This document shows positions 9,038-17,574 of a stretch of 64,000 nucleotides of DNA, piece by piece. The DNA lies in assembly GCF_007786475.1 (NCBI RefSeq), contig NZ_VNJJ01000008.1:62001-126000 (forward strand), in the 5' to 3' direction. Source of the stretch: Cohnella terricola (lineage in GTDB: Bacteria; Bacillota; Bacilli; Paenibacillales; Paenibacillaceae). Numbering within the stretch: position 1 is the stretch's first letter; each line of letters opens with the position of its first letter. Under the pieces are notes generated by a model. That model was not told where the DNA came from. It made no database searches and was given only the letters and a program-made list of their open reading frames with translations. The position numbers and the translations under genes were made by a program.

Positions 9038-9237
9038 GCGGATTTATCATTTGTTTTCTTATCGGACTAGGGGGCAGTCTCGTCTATTTGTTGCGAAGAA
9101 AAAAATCAGTAAAAGAAATAAGTCTTTTCGTAACTTTCTCGCTGCTCGGTTTTATCGTTTGGCTGAGTATATTTCTTGGGTACAAGGTCAGTCCGGATCG
9201 ATTTTTCGGGTGGATAATCGACAGCATAGGATTGTAG
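9034..9237 (+). CDS. small membrane protein of the ger operon
   Basis: The GTG at 9034 overlaps the B-subunit stop by 4 bp (GTGA) and has GTGGAGG in front of it, so translation is probably coupled. The 67 residues form two hydrophobic helices separated by a basic loop (LLRRKKSVKE). No enzyme motif is seen. Small two-helix proteins occur as a fourth member of some Bacillales ger operons (GerD/GerQ-unrelated, sometimes called D subunits), and that is the likely role here, as an inference from position and topology. Confidence 0.6.
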   Translation: MSGFIICFLIGLGGSLVYLLRRKKSVKEISLFVTFSLLGFIVWLSIFLGYKVSPDRFFGWIIDSIGL

Positions 9238-9280
9238 GTGACCATTAAGGCTATTGAATCTTAGAGACCTCGAACAAAAT

Positions 9281-9532
9281 TTATTGAGAATAGAAGGACT
9301 CAAGAATGTTACGAATAACCTCCGAACGAGATCGTTTATTGTCTGTGCAATGATCGTCGATTTTTTTCCACATTTCCTCTGTTAGGGTTAAAGATACTTT
9401 TTTCGTCACACCGAAACCCTTTCTTCCTGAACCTTCTCGAAGACCACCTCTCGAAAAGACAAATCCTAACTGACCTTCTTTATTAGAGACACCAACTTTA
9501 ATCTTATTATTGTTCAATTTACTACGCCCCAT
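9281..9532 (-). CDS. ribbon-helix-helix DNA-binding protein
   Basis: The 83-residue product has a basic N-terminal tail and a C-terminal ribbon-helix-helix pattern: KKVSLTLTEEMWKKIDDHC then RSRSEVIRNILESF, about residues 44-80. Such proteins are usually small repressors or antitoxins. No toxin partner is visible next to it. The gene is AT-rich like the transporter genes that follow divergently, and unlike the ger operon, so it probably came in with them. It could regulate the divergent transcript. There is no strong ribosome binding site before the ATG at 9532. Confidence 0.65.
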   Translation of the reverse strand: MGRSKLNNNKIKVGVSNKEGQLGFVFSRGGLREGSGRKGFGVTKKVSLTLTEEMWKKIDDHCTDNKRSRSEVIRNILESFYSQ

Positions 9533-9687
9533 AATTTGATTTAGGTAACCTTATTCAAAAATGCTTCATACTCATCTTATCATGTCGCTGGCAGGTTTAA
9601 AATATTTTCAAACCTATATTTGAGAGATAACTCATATTTTGTCGAATTTTACAAACTTATAGTGTACAATTCCTATCAAAATAGTGT

Positions 9688-9701
9688 AGTATTAAAATAC
9701 T
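9688..9701. promoter_or_regulatory. 14-bp palindrome upstream of the transporter operon
   Basis: AGTATTAAAATACT lies 30 bp before the ATG at 9731, in the AT-rich divergent region between the ribbon-helix-helix gene and the operon. It could be an operator for the divergently encoded small DNA-binding protein or for a thiol/cysteine regulator. This is inferred from symmetry and position only. Confidence 0.35.
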
Positions 9702-9730
9702 CACATCATACAAACAAAAAGGTGGTCACG

Positions 9731-10255
9731 ATGGCAAAAATTAAAAATGACTATTTAGTAATTGGTGATATAAATGCACCGGTGAAAATTGAAGTGTTTC
9801 TAAATTATGCTTGTCCGTATTGCGCAACATTCTATGAATTAGTAGACAACACGCTTCCGCAATATTTTGAACAAAACAAAGTTGCTCTAGTCGTAAAACA
9901 TTATGATAAACCGCGCGAAATGCTATTACCTGGAACATTGATTAATGCTAACTTAGATTATTCAAATCCGGAAAGAACATTAGAAATCATAAGTGAATTA
10001 TTTAAAAATCAAGCAACATGGGATAAATATTCAAACCATGAAATTAAAAAGTACATTGAAGAAAAGTACGATTTAAAAGAAGAATTTTCAAACATTGATC
10101 GCAGCTTATTAATTACAGCAGAGGCAATTGAACGTGGCGTAACAATGGTACCAACTGTATTCATTAATGAAATTGAGTTCCAATACCCGCGTGAAATTTT
10201 TGCAGATGAATTAGTAGAGGTTATAGAAAAAGAATTAGAAAAGGCAGGGGTTTAA
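9731..10255 (+). CDS. DsbA-family thiol oxidoreductase
   Basis: ATG at 9731 behind AAGGTGG. The 174-residue protein has a thioredoxin-like active site CPYC at about residues 29-32 and a later cis-proline loop (MVPTVFIN), with an inserted helical part between them, as in the DsbA/FrnE superfamily. No signal peptide or membrane segment is present, so it should act in the cytoplasm. It is followed after 1 bp by an ABC transporter for a polar amino acid; a thiol-active enzyme beside such a transporter suggests cystine or another disulfide as substrate. That link is inference. Codon use is AT-rich, ending mostly in A/T. Confidence 0.8.
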   Translation: MAKIKNDYLVIGDINAPVKIEVFLNYACPYCATFYELVDNTLPQYFEQNKVALVVKHYDKPREMLLPGTLINANLDYSNPERTLEIISELFKNQATWDKYSNHEIKKYIEEKYDLKEEFSNIDRSLLITAEAIERGVTMVPTVFINEIEFQYPREIFADELVEVIEKELEKAGV

Positions 10256-10256
10256 T

Positions 10257-11096
10257 TTGAGAAACTTTAAAAAATTATCGGTTCTATTAGTAATGAGTAC
10301 ATTAATTCTTATTTTAGCGGCATGCGGTGATAAAAAAGAAAATGTAGGATCACCTGAAGCTTCTGGCAATTCTAAGGCGAAAAAAGACGTATTAGTTGTT
10401 GGTTCATCCGGAATATATCCACCATTCATCTCAGTAGATAAGGATGGCAAAGCGCAAGGCTATGACGTAGATGTATTAGAATTAGTTGGAGAAGCATTAG
10501 GTTATAAAATTAAATGGGAGTTTGCGGAGTTCTCGGGTATTTTCGGCATGTTAGATACAGGTAAAATTGACACGGTAGCAAACTTAATTGCGATGACAGA
10601 TGCACGCCGTGAAAAATACGATTTCTCTACACCGTATGCCTATTCTGGGGCAACATTAGTCGTTCGTGAAGACAATACTAGCATTAATAGCATTGAAGAT
10701 CTAAAAGGTAAAAAAGTTGGCGTACTTTTAGGCAACAATTTACACACATTTTTAGAGAATTGGAATAAAGAGAACGGTAATGAAATCATTATTACTCCAT
10801 ACCAAGATGTAAGTGGTACATATAATGAAGTCGCATTAGGTCGCTTAGATGCATTCATTGATGTAAAAATTACAGCAGCTTCTCGAATTCGCAATGAAGG
10901 TTTACCATTAAAACTTTATGGTGAAGACTACTTAATTAATTTTGACTATGGCTTCCCATTCGTACGCTCTGATGAAAATAAAGAGTTTTTAGAAGCATTT
11001 AGCGTAGAAATTCAAAAGTTACAAGATAGCGGTAAGCTCAAAGAGCTTTCAGACAAGTGGAGTGCCATTGATGTAACGATTCCACACAAAAAATAA
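10257..11096 (+). CDS. polar amino acid ABC transporter, substrate-binding lipoprotein
   Basis: TTG start 1 bp after the preceding stop, behind AAAAGGCAGGGG. A lipoprotein signal with lipobox LAAC is followed by a family-3 extracellular solute-binding domain (YPPFISVDKDGKAQGYDVDV near residue 61; DTGKIDTVANLIAMTDAR). At 279 residues it is typical for cystine/glutamine/arginine binders. A permease and an ATPase follow. Cystine is the most attractive substrate because of the DsbA-like gene in the same operon, but glutamine-like substrates cannot be excluded. Confidence 0.85.
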   Translation: MRNFKKLSVLLVMSTLILILAACGDKKENVGSPEASGNSKAKKDVLVVGSSGIYPPFISVDKDGKAQGYDVDVLELVGEALGYKIKWEFAEFSGIFGMLDTGKIDTVANLIAMTDARREKYDFSTPYAYSGATLVVREDNTSINSIEDLKGKKVGVLLGNNLHTFLENWNKENGNEIIITPYQDVSGTYNEVALGRLDAFIDVKITAASRIRNEGLPLKLYGEDYLINFDYGFPFVRSDENKEFLEAFSVEIQKLQDSGKLKELSDKWSAIDVTIPHKK

Positions 11097-11106
11097 TAAT
11101 GATTTG

Positions 11107-11138
11107 AGGGCTGTTCAGAGGAAACTCTGTGCGGCCTT
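11107..11138 (+). other. intercistronic hairpin after the binding-protein gene
   Basis: AGGGC and GCCTT flank an inner CAGAG-GAAA-CTCTG stem-loop in the 84-bp gap between the binding protein and permease genes. There is no T-run, so it is more likely an mRNA-stabilising element that raises binding-protein levels than a terminator. Confidence 0.45.
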
Positions 11139-11180
11139 CACATGTTTTACGTGTTCTAACGATAGAAAAGAGGGGTTAAT

Positions 11181-11867
11181 GTGAACTTCGATATTGGCTA
11201 TATGTTTGATATTTTTCCAAGAATACTACAATATTTACCGATTGTTTTATATATGGGGACATTATCATTTGTTTTAGCAGTCATTGTGGGTTTAATTTTT
11301 GCAGTTATTATTAATGCGAAGGTGCCCGTTTTGTACCAGCTACTGCGAGTCATCATCTCCTATTTCCGCGGGGTACCCACGTTAATTCAAATTTTTATTT
11401 TTTATTTTGGTTTACCACAACTATTTCCGAGCTTAAGCTCCATACAAGCTATAACGGCGGTTATTATTGCATTAAGCATTAAAAATGCTGCTTATTTATC
11501 TGAAGTATTCCGCTCAGCATTTTTAGCGGTAGATAAAAGTCAATTTGAAGCTTGCGAGGCAGTGAATATGACGAAGTGGCAAGGACTGCGCACAGTTATT
11601 TTGCCACAAGTATTTCGTGTAGCTATTCCAGCTACGGGCAACTACTATATTATGATGATTAAAGAAACTTCATTGGCATTTACAATCGGCGTAGTCGATA
11701 TGTTAGCCCGTGCTAAGCTTGAATCCGCTGTTACCTATAAATTTCTAGAGGCGTATTTAGCCGTTGGATTAATATATTGGGCAATTACAGTCGTATTGGC
11801 ATTTTTACAGTCAAAGCTTGAAAAATATATGGAACGTCCGTACTTGAAGGAGGCGACAAAATCATGA
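11181..11867 (+). CDS. polar amino acid ABC transporter, permease
   Basis: GTG start behind AAGAGGGG. The 228-residue protein has about five membrane segments and the HisM/GlnP-type cytoplasmic loop ([21 protein letters not shown]) that contacts the ATPase. It overlaps the ATPase gene by 4 bp (ATGA), so the two are translationally coupled. It moves the substrate delivered by the upstream lipoprotein across the membrane. Confidence 0.88.
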   Translation: MNFDIGYMFDIFPRILQYLPIVLYMGTLSFVLAVIVGLIFAVIINAKVPVLYQLLRVIISYFRGVPTLIQIFIFYFGLPQLFPSLSSIQAITAVIIALSIKNAAYLSEVFRSAFLAVDKSQFEACEAVNMTKWQGLRTVILPQVFRVAIPATGNYYIMMIKETSLAFTIGVVDMLARAKLESAVTYKFLEAYLAVGLIYWAITVVLAFLQSKLEKYMERPYLKEATKS

Positions 11868-12607
11868 TTAAAATTCAAAACCTCCATAAAAGCTATGGGA
11901 ATACAGCTATTCTAAAAGGCATTGATGTGGAAGTAAAAGATGGTGAAGTGTTGGCCATTATTGGCCCATCAGGTTCTGGGAAATCAACATTGTTACGCTG
12001 CTTAAACTTTTTAGAAAAAGCGGAAAAAGGGATCATTGAAATTGATGGAGCAAAAGTTAATGTAGAGCAGTATACGAAGGCAGATGTTGTTCAATTACGC
12101 AGCAAAACAGGAATGGTTTTTCAAAACTATAATTTATTTAAAAATAAAAACGCCTTACATAATGTTTCAGAGCCGCTGCGCTTAACGAAAAAGATGCCGA
12201 AAAAACAAGCAGAGCAAGTAGCGTATGATTTATTAGCTGAAGTAGGCTTAAAAGGAAAAGAGCTTAACTATCCAGTTGCCTTATCTGGTGGCCAACAGCA
12301 GCGTGTAGGAATCGCAAGAGCACTGGCGCTTAATCCGTATGTTGTTTTATTTGATGAACCGACATCATCTTTAGATCCGGAACTTGTAGAGGAAGTACTG
12401 AATGTGATGAAGGATGTTATGAAACAAGGTAGAACGATGATAGTTGTGACCCATGAAATGGAGTTTGCGAAAGAAGTAGCAGATCGTGTCATTTTTATGG
12501 CAGATGGGTATATTGTAGAACAAGGCACACCAGAAGAATTATTTACAAATCCACAAAATGAAAGAACGAAGCGATTCTTAAAAAACTATTTAACATTGCA
12601 CAATTAG
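11864..12607 (+). CDS. polar amino acid ABC transporter, ATP-binding protein
   Basis: All ABC motifs are present: Walker [10 protein letters not shown], the signature [15 protein letters not shown], and Walker [15 protein letters not shown] with the H-loop VTHEME. The 247-residue length and [12 protein letters not shown] segment place it with GlnQ/TcyC-type ATPases. It powers the upstream permease. A terminator follows within 30 bp and closes the operon. Confidence 0.9.
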   Translation: MIKIQNLHKSYGNTAILKGIDVEVKDGEVLAIIGPSGSGKSTLLRCLNFLEKAEKGIIEIDGAKVNVEQYTKADVVQLRSKTGMVFQNYNLFKNKNALHNVSEPLRLTKKMPKKQAEQVAYDLLAEVGLKGKELNYPVALSGGQQQRVGIARALALNPYVVLFDEPTSSLDPELVEEVLNVMKDVMKQGRTMIVVTHEMEFAKEVADRVIFMADGYIVEQGTPEELFTNPQNERTKRFLKNYLTLHN

Positions 12608-12632
12608 AGCCGGCTATTTGCGTAAGTTGAGA

Positions 12633-12666
12633 GGACGATTGCCCAGAGGGGTAGCCGTCCTTTTTT
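12633..12666 (+). terminator. rho-independent terminator of the amino acid transporter operon
   Basis: GGACG pairs with CGTCC, with further partial pairing inside, followed by six T. It marks the right end of the AT-rich block. Confidence 0.7.
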
Positions 12667-12721
12667 GCGAACAGTACGAGCCTTATCCTAAGCAGCTCTC
12701 GTTATGTGGAGAACACTCATT

Positions 12722-12853
12722 TAAGAACGATCGTTCAAAATTATTCTTGACCGATCGTTCTTAAAGTGCTAAATTTATTTTTGCAACGACGCACACATCT
12801 AAGAACGGTTTTTCAAATTCATTCTTGACCGACCGTTCTTAATTCTCTAAATT
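12722..12853 (+). promoter_or_regulatory. tandemly duplicated promoter-operator unit of the TetR gene
   Basis: The same arrangement occurs twice with a 78-bp offset: a GAACG-type dyad (12725-12736, perfect GAACGATCGTTC; 12803-12814, degenerate), then TTGACC as -35 (12747 and 12825) that is itself part of a second dyad (GACCGATCGTTC at 12749; GACCGACCGTTC at 12827), then TAAATT as -10 after 17 bp (12770 and 12848). TetR-family dimers bind dyads of this size, so autorepression by the gene that follows is the natural reading. Confidence 0.7.
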
Positions 12854-12875
12854 TGCTTTGAAAGAAGGGTTATGG

Positions 12876-13451
12876 ATGGCCAGGACAAAGGAGTTTGATC
12901 ATGATTCCGTTTTGCTTAAAGGCATGCGGTTATTCTGGGAACAAGGGTATGAGAAAACCTCCATGCAGGAACTCGTATCGCACATGGGGGTTCATAAAGG
13001 GAGCATGTATGATACCTTTGGCGATAAGAAATCCTTGTATCTCAAAGCATTGAATCGCTACAGTGAAAAGCTAGAGCAATCGTATAAGCTTCGTATAGCA
13101 GGCCTTTCTGCCACAGAAGCAATTCGAATGCTATTTGAAAGGGCAATTCATCCGGGAGAGGAGTCTCCTGTGGGCTGCTTCATAGTGAATACTGCGGTTG
13201 AATTGGCCCAACATGATTCAGAGGCAAGAGAATGTGTTCATCAGTTCTGGGACTATACGGAACAGTTAATACGTGATCTTATCATGGAAGGTCAACAATC
13301 GGGGGAACTTTCCAAGACGCTCGACGCTGAAAGCCTTTCTCAATATTTTAACAATGCACTGATTGGACTTCGCGTTATGGTCAAAACGATTACAGACGAA
13401 GATAAATTACGCCAAATTATTGAAATGAATATGTCTGTATTAAATGGCTGA
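12876..13451 (+). CDS. TetR-family regulator
   Basis: The ATG at 12876 has GAAAGAAGGG 6 bp before it and gives MARTKEFDHDSVLLKGMRLF, a normal TetR opening; upstream alternatives are less well placed. Residues about 10-55 form the helix-turn-helix (TSMQELVSHMGVHKGSMYDTFG) and the rest a ligand-binding domain with a conserved VGCFIVNTAVELAQHD segment of the AcrR/YezE-like subgroup. It is preceded by two copies of its likely operator, and a further copy lies before the MFS gene at 15313, so it probably represses itself and the downstream hydrolase, reductase and exporter genes. Confidence 0.85.
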   Translation: MARTKEFDHDSVLLKGMRLFWEQGYEKTSMQELVSHMGVHKGSMYDTFGDKKSLYLKALNRYSEKLEQSYKLRIAGLSATEAIRMLFERAIHPGEESPVGCFIVNTAVELAQHDSEARECVHQFWDYTEQLIRDLIMEGQQSGELSKTLDAESLSQYFNNALIGLRVMVKTITDEDKLRQIIEMNMSVLNG

Positions 13452-13561
13452 TATTTTATGATTTATAAGGATGTATGTTATGGGTTTAATTTGGAACAAT
13501 ATCAAAATGAAGCTTCTTCAACGAGTACGGAATCTAAGAAATCGGAAGGGAATGCTTATCC

Positions 13562-14176
13562 ATGACAAAGATCTACCAACCAACTACAACAGGGCTGCTT
13601 TTGGTTGACCCATATAATGATTTCTTATCACCGGAAGGCAAGAGTTTCGCACGTGCGAAAGAAGTAGCTGACTCCGTAAACTTGCTTGAACATCTAAAAG
13701 AGATCCTTAATGCTGTTCGGGAAGCTGGCATTCAAGTCTTTTTTGTTCCTCATCATAGATCTGAACCGGATGATTACGAAAACTGGATGCACCCAACTCC
13801 TTATCAGCTTCTTACGAAACAAAGACAGGTATTTGCTAAAGGTTCTTGGGGTGGAGAATTCCATCCAGATTTTGAACCTCAGAAAAACGATGTGATTATT
13901 AAAGAGCATTGGGCCAGCAGCGGATTCGCGAACACTGACTTGGATCATCAGCTTAAAATGCATGGTGTACAAAAAATTATCGTTGTTGGTATGTTAGCCA
14001 ATACGTGCATCGAAGCGACTGCACGCTTCGGCATGGAGCTTGGTTACCATGTCACACTGGTTAAAGATGCAACAGCTGCTTTCAGTAAAGAAGCCATGCA
14101 TGCGGCGCATGAAATTAATGGCCCTACATTTGCACATGCCATTTTAACAACAGAAGAACTTCTTGCAGGCATATAA
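13562..14176 (+). CDS. isochorismatase-family cysteine hydrolase
   Basis: The 204-residue protein shows the catalytic triad of the family: Asp in LLLVDPYNDF (about residue 15), Lys in VIIKEHWASSGF (about 103) and Cys in GMLANTCIEATARFG (about 148). Members hydrolyse amides or vinyl ethers; the substrate is not predictable. It follows the TetR gene and precedes an aldo/keto reductase by 17 bp. The 110 bp before it contain no convincing gene. Confidence 0.82.
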   Translation: MTKIYQPTTTGLLLVDPYNDFLSPEGKSFARAKEVADSVNLLEHLKEILNAVREAGIQVFFVPHHRSEPDDYENWMHPTPYQLLTKQRQVFAKGSWGGEFHPDFEPQKNDVIIKEHWASSGFANTDLDHQLKMHGVQKIIVVGMLANTCIEATARFGMELGYHVTLVKDATAAFSKEAMHAAHEINGPTFAHAILTTEELLAGI

Positions 14177-14193
14177 AATAGGAGAGATGTACC

Positions 14194-15153
14194 ATGAAAA
14201 CCGTTCAGCTAAAAAACACCCGTATCCCGGCTATTGCTCTCGGTACCTGGTCTTGGGGAACCGGCGCCAACGGAGGGGACGCGGTTTTTGGAAATGATCT
14301 GATGTCCGAGGATTTAAAGCCCATATTTAATGCGGCAATGGACGCCGGATTGAATCTTTGGGACACGGCCGCGGTTTACGGCATGGGCGCTTCGGAAGAA
14401 ATTCTAGGAAAGTTCATTCAAGGAAGAGACGACGTCCTGATCTCAACGAAATTTACGCCTCGCATCGAGCAGTCAGACAACGCTATTGAAGAAAGCCTCG
14501 CAGAAAGCTTGCAACGGCTTGGAACGAATCATGCTGATATTTATTGGATCCACAATCCGAAAGACGTTCAACGCTGGACGCTAAAACTGATCCCATTAAT
14601 AAAAAGCGGAAAAATCAAGTACGCAGGCGTATCCAATCATAATTTAGATGAGATTAAGCTCGCGGCGGACATTTTGGCTCAAGAGGGGCTCCAGCTCTCA
14701 GCAGTTCAAAACCATTACAGCTTACTTTACCGTTCTTCAGAAGAAGCCGGCATCATTGAGTATTGCAATGCCAATGACTTGATCTTCTTCTCCTATATGG
14801 TATTGGAGCAAGGTGCATTAACTGGTAAATATCATGCTCAGAATCCCTTTAAGGCGGGAACCCGAAGAGGAGATGCCTTTAATGAAGAGGTACTTGCCAA
14901 ACTTGAAAACCTGACGGAGCTGATGAGAGAAATCGGCTTACGGCATCATGTCGCTCCTGCTGAAATCGCCATTGCTTGGGCAATCAACAAGGGAACGGTA
15001 CCGATTATCGGCGTAACAAAACCATCGCACATTGCCAGTGCTATTTCTGCCATTGACGTCAAATTGACAAATAAGGAAATTGAAGAACTGGAACGAGCAG
15101 CGAAGTCGTCAGGCGTGGAAATTCGAGGTGCATGGGAAAATAACATGATCTAA
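14194..15153 (+). CDS. aldo/keto reductase
   Basis: ATG at 14194 behind AGGAGAG. The 319-residue protein has the family pattern: LNLWDTAAVYGMGASEEILG (Asp and Tyr of the active site), a catalytic Lys in ISTKF, the His in DIYWIHNP, and a C-terminal NADPH-binding segment (GTVPIIGVTKPSHIASA). It would reduce a carbonyl compound with NADPH in the cytoplasm. It shares the TetR regulon with a hydrolase and an exporter, suggesting detoxification of a reactive compound. Confidence 0.85.
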   Translation: MKTVQLKNTRIPAIALGTWSWGTGANGGDAVFGNDLMSEDLKPIFNAAMDAGLNLWDTAAVYGMGASEEILGKFIQGRDDVLISTKFTPRIEQSDNAIEESLAESLQRLGTNHADIYWIHNPKDVQRWTLKLIPLIKSGKIKYAGVSNHNLDEIKLAADILAQEGLQLSAVQNHYSLLYRSSEEAGIIEYCNANDLIFFSYMVLEQGALTGKYHAQNPFKAGTRRGDAFNEEVLAKLENLTELMREIGLRHHVAPAEIAIAWAINKGTVPIIGVTKPSHIASAISAIDVKLTNKEIEELERAAKSSGVEIRGAWENNMI

Positions 15154-15221
15154 ATTGTAAAGGAGAGCAGCGAAAATGGATAAAATGGAAAAGAAGTTGT
15201 ACGACTTGCAGAGCATTTGAA

Positions 15222-15256
15222 TTTAAGAACGGTCGTTCAAAAATGATTTCTTGAAC
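15222..15256 (+). promoter_or_regulatory. TetR operator copy before the MFS gene
   Basis: GAACGGTCGTTC (15227-15238) followed by TTCTTGAAC repeats the spacing seen before the TetR gene at 12722-12853. TTGAAC (15251) could serve as -35, although the -10 is poor. A stray 14-codon frame with its own ribosome binding site lies just upstream (15177-15220) and looks like a gene remnant. Confidence 0.55.
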
Positions 15257-15312
15257 TGTAAAGGAGCAACGGTAATTATCGAGGTATAACAACACGACAG
15301 GACGGTATCCAC

Positions 15313-16635
15313 ATGAAAGATAAAATCGTCATACCGGTATGGACAATCGGTGTTTTCATCGTCATCATGAACACGACGATGTTTAACGTCTCCATTCCAA
15401 GCATCATTCGGGATATCGGCGTTTCAGCAGACCTTGGCTCTTGGATCGTTTCCAGTTACTCGATCGGCTACGCCTTGTCAACGGTCATTTATAGCAGGCT
15501 TTCAGACACGCTGCCAATTCGAAGATTGATGGCGGTCGGACTCGCGATACTCGGGCTATCTTCAATCTTCGGCATATTCGCGAATAGTTTTCATACGTTG
15601 CTGATTGCGCGGATCGCACAGTCCGCCGGCGCTGGTTCGATGGCGGGACTCGGTCTCGTCATCGCCAGTCGGTACATTCCTTACGAAAGGCGCGGCAGAG
15701 CAATTACGATGATTTCTGCGGGATCCGCCATGGCATTCGGGCTTGGGCCGATTGTAGGCGGGCTGATCAGCGAGTTCATCGGTTGGAACGGGTTGTTTGC
15801 TGTCACTTGCCTCGTGCTTGTGCTTCTTCCGATTTTGCTACGTCTGCTCCCTAAAGAGCAGCCCAAGCCGTTCCGGTTTGACATCGTAGGCGCCCTTCTG
15901 ATCGTCGTGAATGCCGTGACGATTCTGACTGCTGTATCGCATCGCTCGATCGTATGGTTGGGAGTCGGGATTTTATCAATTGCGGTGCATGCTGCGTACA
16001 TTAAACGTGCCAAAGCACCGTTCATCAATCCAGACGTATTGGCTATTCCTGCATATCGGAGATTGCTTCTGGTCGGTTTCTGCATTCTGTTCATGAATCT
16101 CGGCAATTTGTTTTTAATGCCGCTTGCGCTTGCGAACCTATTTGGCAAATCGCCGCTAGAAATCGGCTTTACGATCGCGCCGGGAGCTGTTTTATCCGCT
16201 ATTCTGACGAGTTACGTCGGGCGCTGGATCGACCGATACGGAAATTTACGGTTTCTGTTGATCGGGCATGTCATTTTGGCTTTGGTATTGACGCTTTTTT
16301 GGACGAACGTCAGTGTGTCATCGGCTGTCTTTCTTATAGGATATCTATTCTTCTCTCCAGCGGTCTCGACATCGTTATCGTCCTTAAATAACGAAACATC
16401 CCGTATTTTACCAGCTGAGCTGATCGGCTCTGGCATGGGCTTTATGCAACTGATTCAATTTTTCGGCGGATCATTTTCCGTTGCGGTTTGCGGGATGCTG
16501 CTTACTTTTCAAGAGAAGATTTCACTGATTCACGCCTATAAATACGTGTACGGAGTTTTGACTGCGATTAGTATTTGCTCATTAATCGTGCTGCTGTACC
16601 ATGCTTCCGGTCGTCAAAACGCACAGTCCAATTAA
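15313..16635 (+). CDS. MFS drug/metabolite exporter (DHA2-like)
   Basis: A 440-residue, 12-14 helix transporter. The opening TMFNVSIPSIIRDIG then WIVSSYSIGYA and the motif C-like segment GPIVGGLISEFIGWN are those of proton-driven drug exporters related to TetL/EmrB. It lies behind a copy of the TetR operator, so its expression should respond to the ligand of the TetR at 12876. The substrate is unknown. Confidence 0.85.
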   Translation: MKDKIVIPVWTIGVFIVIMNTTMFNVSIPSIIRDIGVSADLGSWIVSSYSIGYALSTVIYSRLSDTLPIRRLMAVGLAILGLSSIFGIFANSFHTLLIARIAQSAGAGSMAGLGLVIASRYIPYERRGRAITMISAGSAMAFGLGPIVGGLISEFIGWNGLFAVTCLVLVLLPILLRLLPKEQPKPFRFDIVGALLIVVNAVTILTAVSHRSIVWLGVGILSIAVHAAYIKRAKAPFINPDVLAIPAYRRLLLVGFCILFMNLGNLFLMPLALANLFGKSPLEIGFTIAPGAVLSAILTSYVGRWIDRYGNLRFLLIGHVILALVLTLFWTNVSVSSAVFLIGYLFFSPAVSTSLSSLNNETSRILPAELIGSGMGFMQLIQFFGGSFSVAVCGMLLTFQEKISLIHAYKYVYGVLTAISICSLIVLLYHASGRQNAQSN

Positions 16636-16648
16636 AGGAGTTTTTAAT

Positions 16649-17470
16649 ATGAATTCGAACACTCAATTAATTATCAATCGCAAAACACCATCATACTGGC
16701 GCATAACATTTCATAACCCGCCGATCAATTTGGTTGATCCGGATACGGTATATGAGCTGTTGGAGCTCATGGATCAAATCGAGAGCGACCCCGAGCTGAA
16801 GGTTGTCGTATTCGATAGCGCTGATCCTGATTTTTTTATCTCTCACTATGACATGACACGCGCCGGAGAGAAGCAAAAAACGCCGAAAGCCATTGATCTT
16901 CCGCCGCTTATTGACTTCACGACACGGCTTTCCAAATCCTCGGTCATCAGCATCGCTGAAATTCGGGGCCGGATTCGGGGAGTCGGCAGCGAGTTTGCCC
17001 TAGCATGCGACATGCGGTTTGCCAGCCTAGAAAAAGCCGTCTTCGGACAGCCGGAAGTCGCCGTAGGCATCGTGCCAGGCAGTGGCGCAATTGAGAGGTT
17101 GTCCCGTCTGTCGGGACGTGCGCGAGCGTTGGAAATCATTCTGGGCGCGAACGATTACGATGCCTTAACGGCGGAACGTTACGGATGGATAAACAGGGCG
17201 ATCGCCGACGTGGAGTTGGAGGAGTTCGTCGAGAACTTGGCTCGTAGAATTTCGACCATAGATCGCCAGGCGATAAGCGATGCTAAACGGCTCATTAATC
17301 GTATCGGACTACCAGAGACTTCGGAATTGCTAGAATCCAGATCGGCGTTTATCCAGGGAGCGATGGCCCCGGGCACGCAGGATAAAGTATCAAAAGCGAT
17401 GGCGCTAGGATTTGGACGACAAGGGGATTTCGAGCTTTATTTAGGTCAACGATTGTTAGATGTAGAATAA
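16649..17470 (+). CDS. enoyl-CoA hydratase/isomerase family protein
   Basis: The ATG at 16649 follows AAAGGAG by 8 bp; a longer frame from 16601 would overlap the MFS gene. The 273-residue protein has the crotonase fold elements: an oxyanion-hole segment IRGRIRGVGSEFALACDMRF (about residues 108-127) and FGQPEVAVGIVPGSGA. The usual catalytic glutamates are not clearly both present, so it may catalyse another crotonase-type reaction. It follows the exporter by 13 bp and probably shares its transcript. Confidence 0.8.
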   Translation: MNSNTQLIINRKTPSYWRITFHNPPINLVDPDTVYELLELMDQIESDPELKVVVFDSADPDFFISHYDMTRAGEKQKTPKAIDLPPLIDFTTRLSKSSVISIAEIRGRIRGVGSEFALACDMRFASLEKAVFGQPEVAVGIVPGSGAIERLSRLSGRARALEIILGANDYDALTAERYGWINRAIADVELEEFVENLARRISTIDRQAISDAKRLINRIGLPETSELLESRSAFIQGAMAPGTQDKVSKAMALGFGRQGDFELYLGQRLLDVE

Positions 17471-17516
17471 GAGGGGGAGAACCACCTCGTTTTAATATGA
17501 GCTTATGAAGGAATTG

Positions 17517-17551
17517 ACAGCGCCGGTCATAGCAATGACCTCGGCGCTGTT
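17517..17551. terminator. strong hairpin between convergent genes
   Basis: ACAGCGCCG-GTCAT and ATGAC-CTCGGCGCTGT form a long stem with an AGCA loop between the convergent crotonase and GNAT genes. Only two T follow on the plus strand, so termination may be partly dependent on other factors; position suggests bidirectional use. Confidence 0.6.
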
Positions 17552-17574
17552 GAAACACTTGGTCCGGATGTTGG

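Noticed and set aside
13452-13561. Possible small gene between TetR and the isochorismatase-like hydrolase
   Set aside because: Short frames exist but none has a ribosome binding site with a start codon and recognisable sequence; probably leader or remnant.
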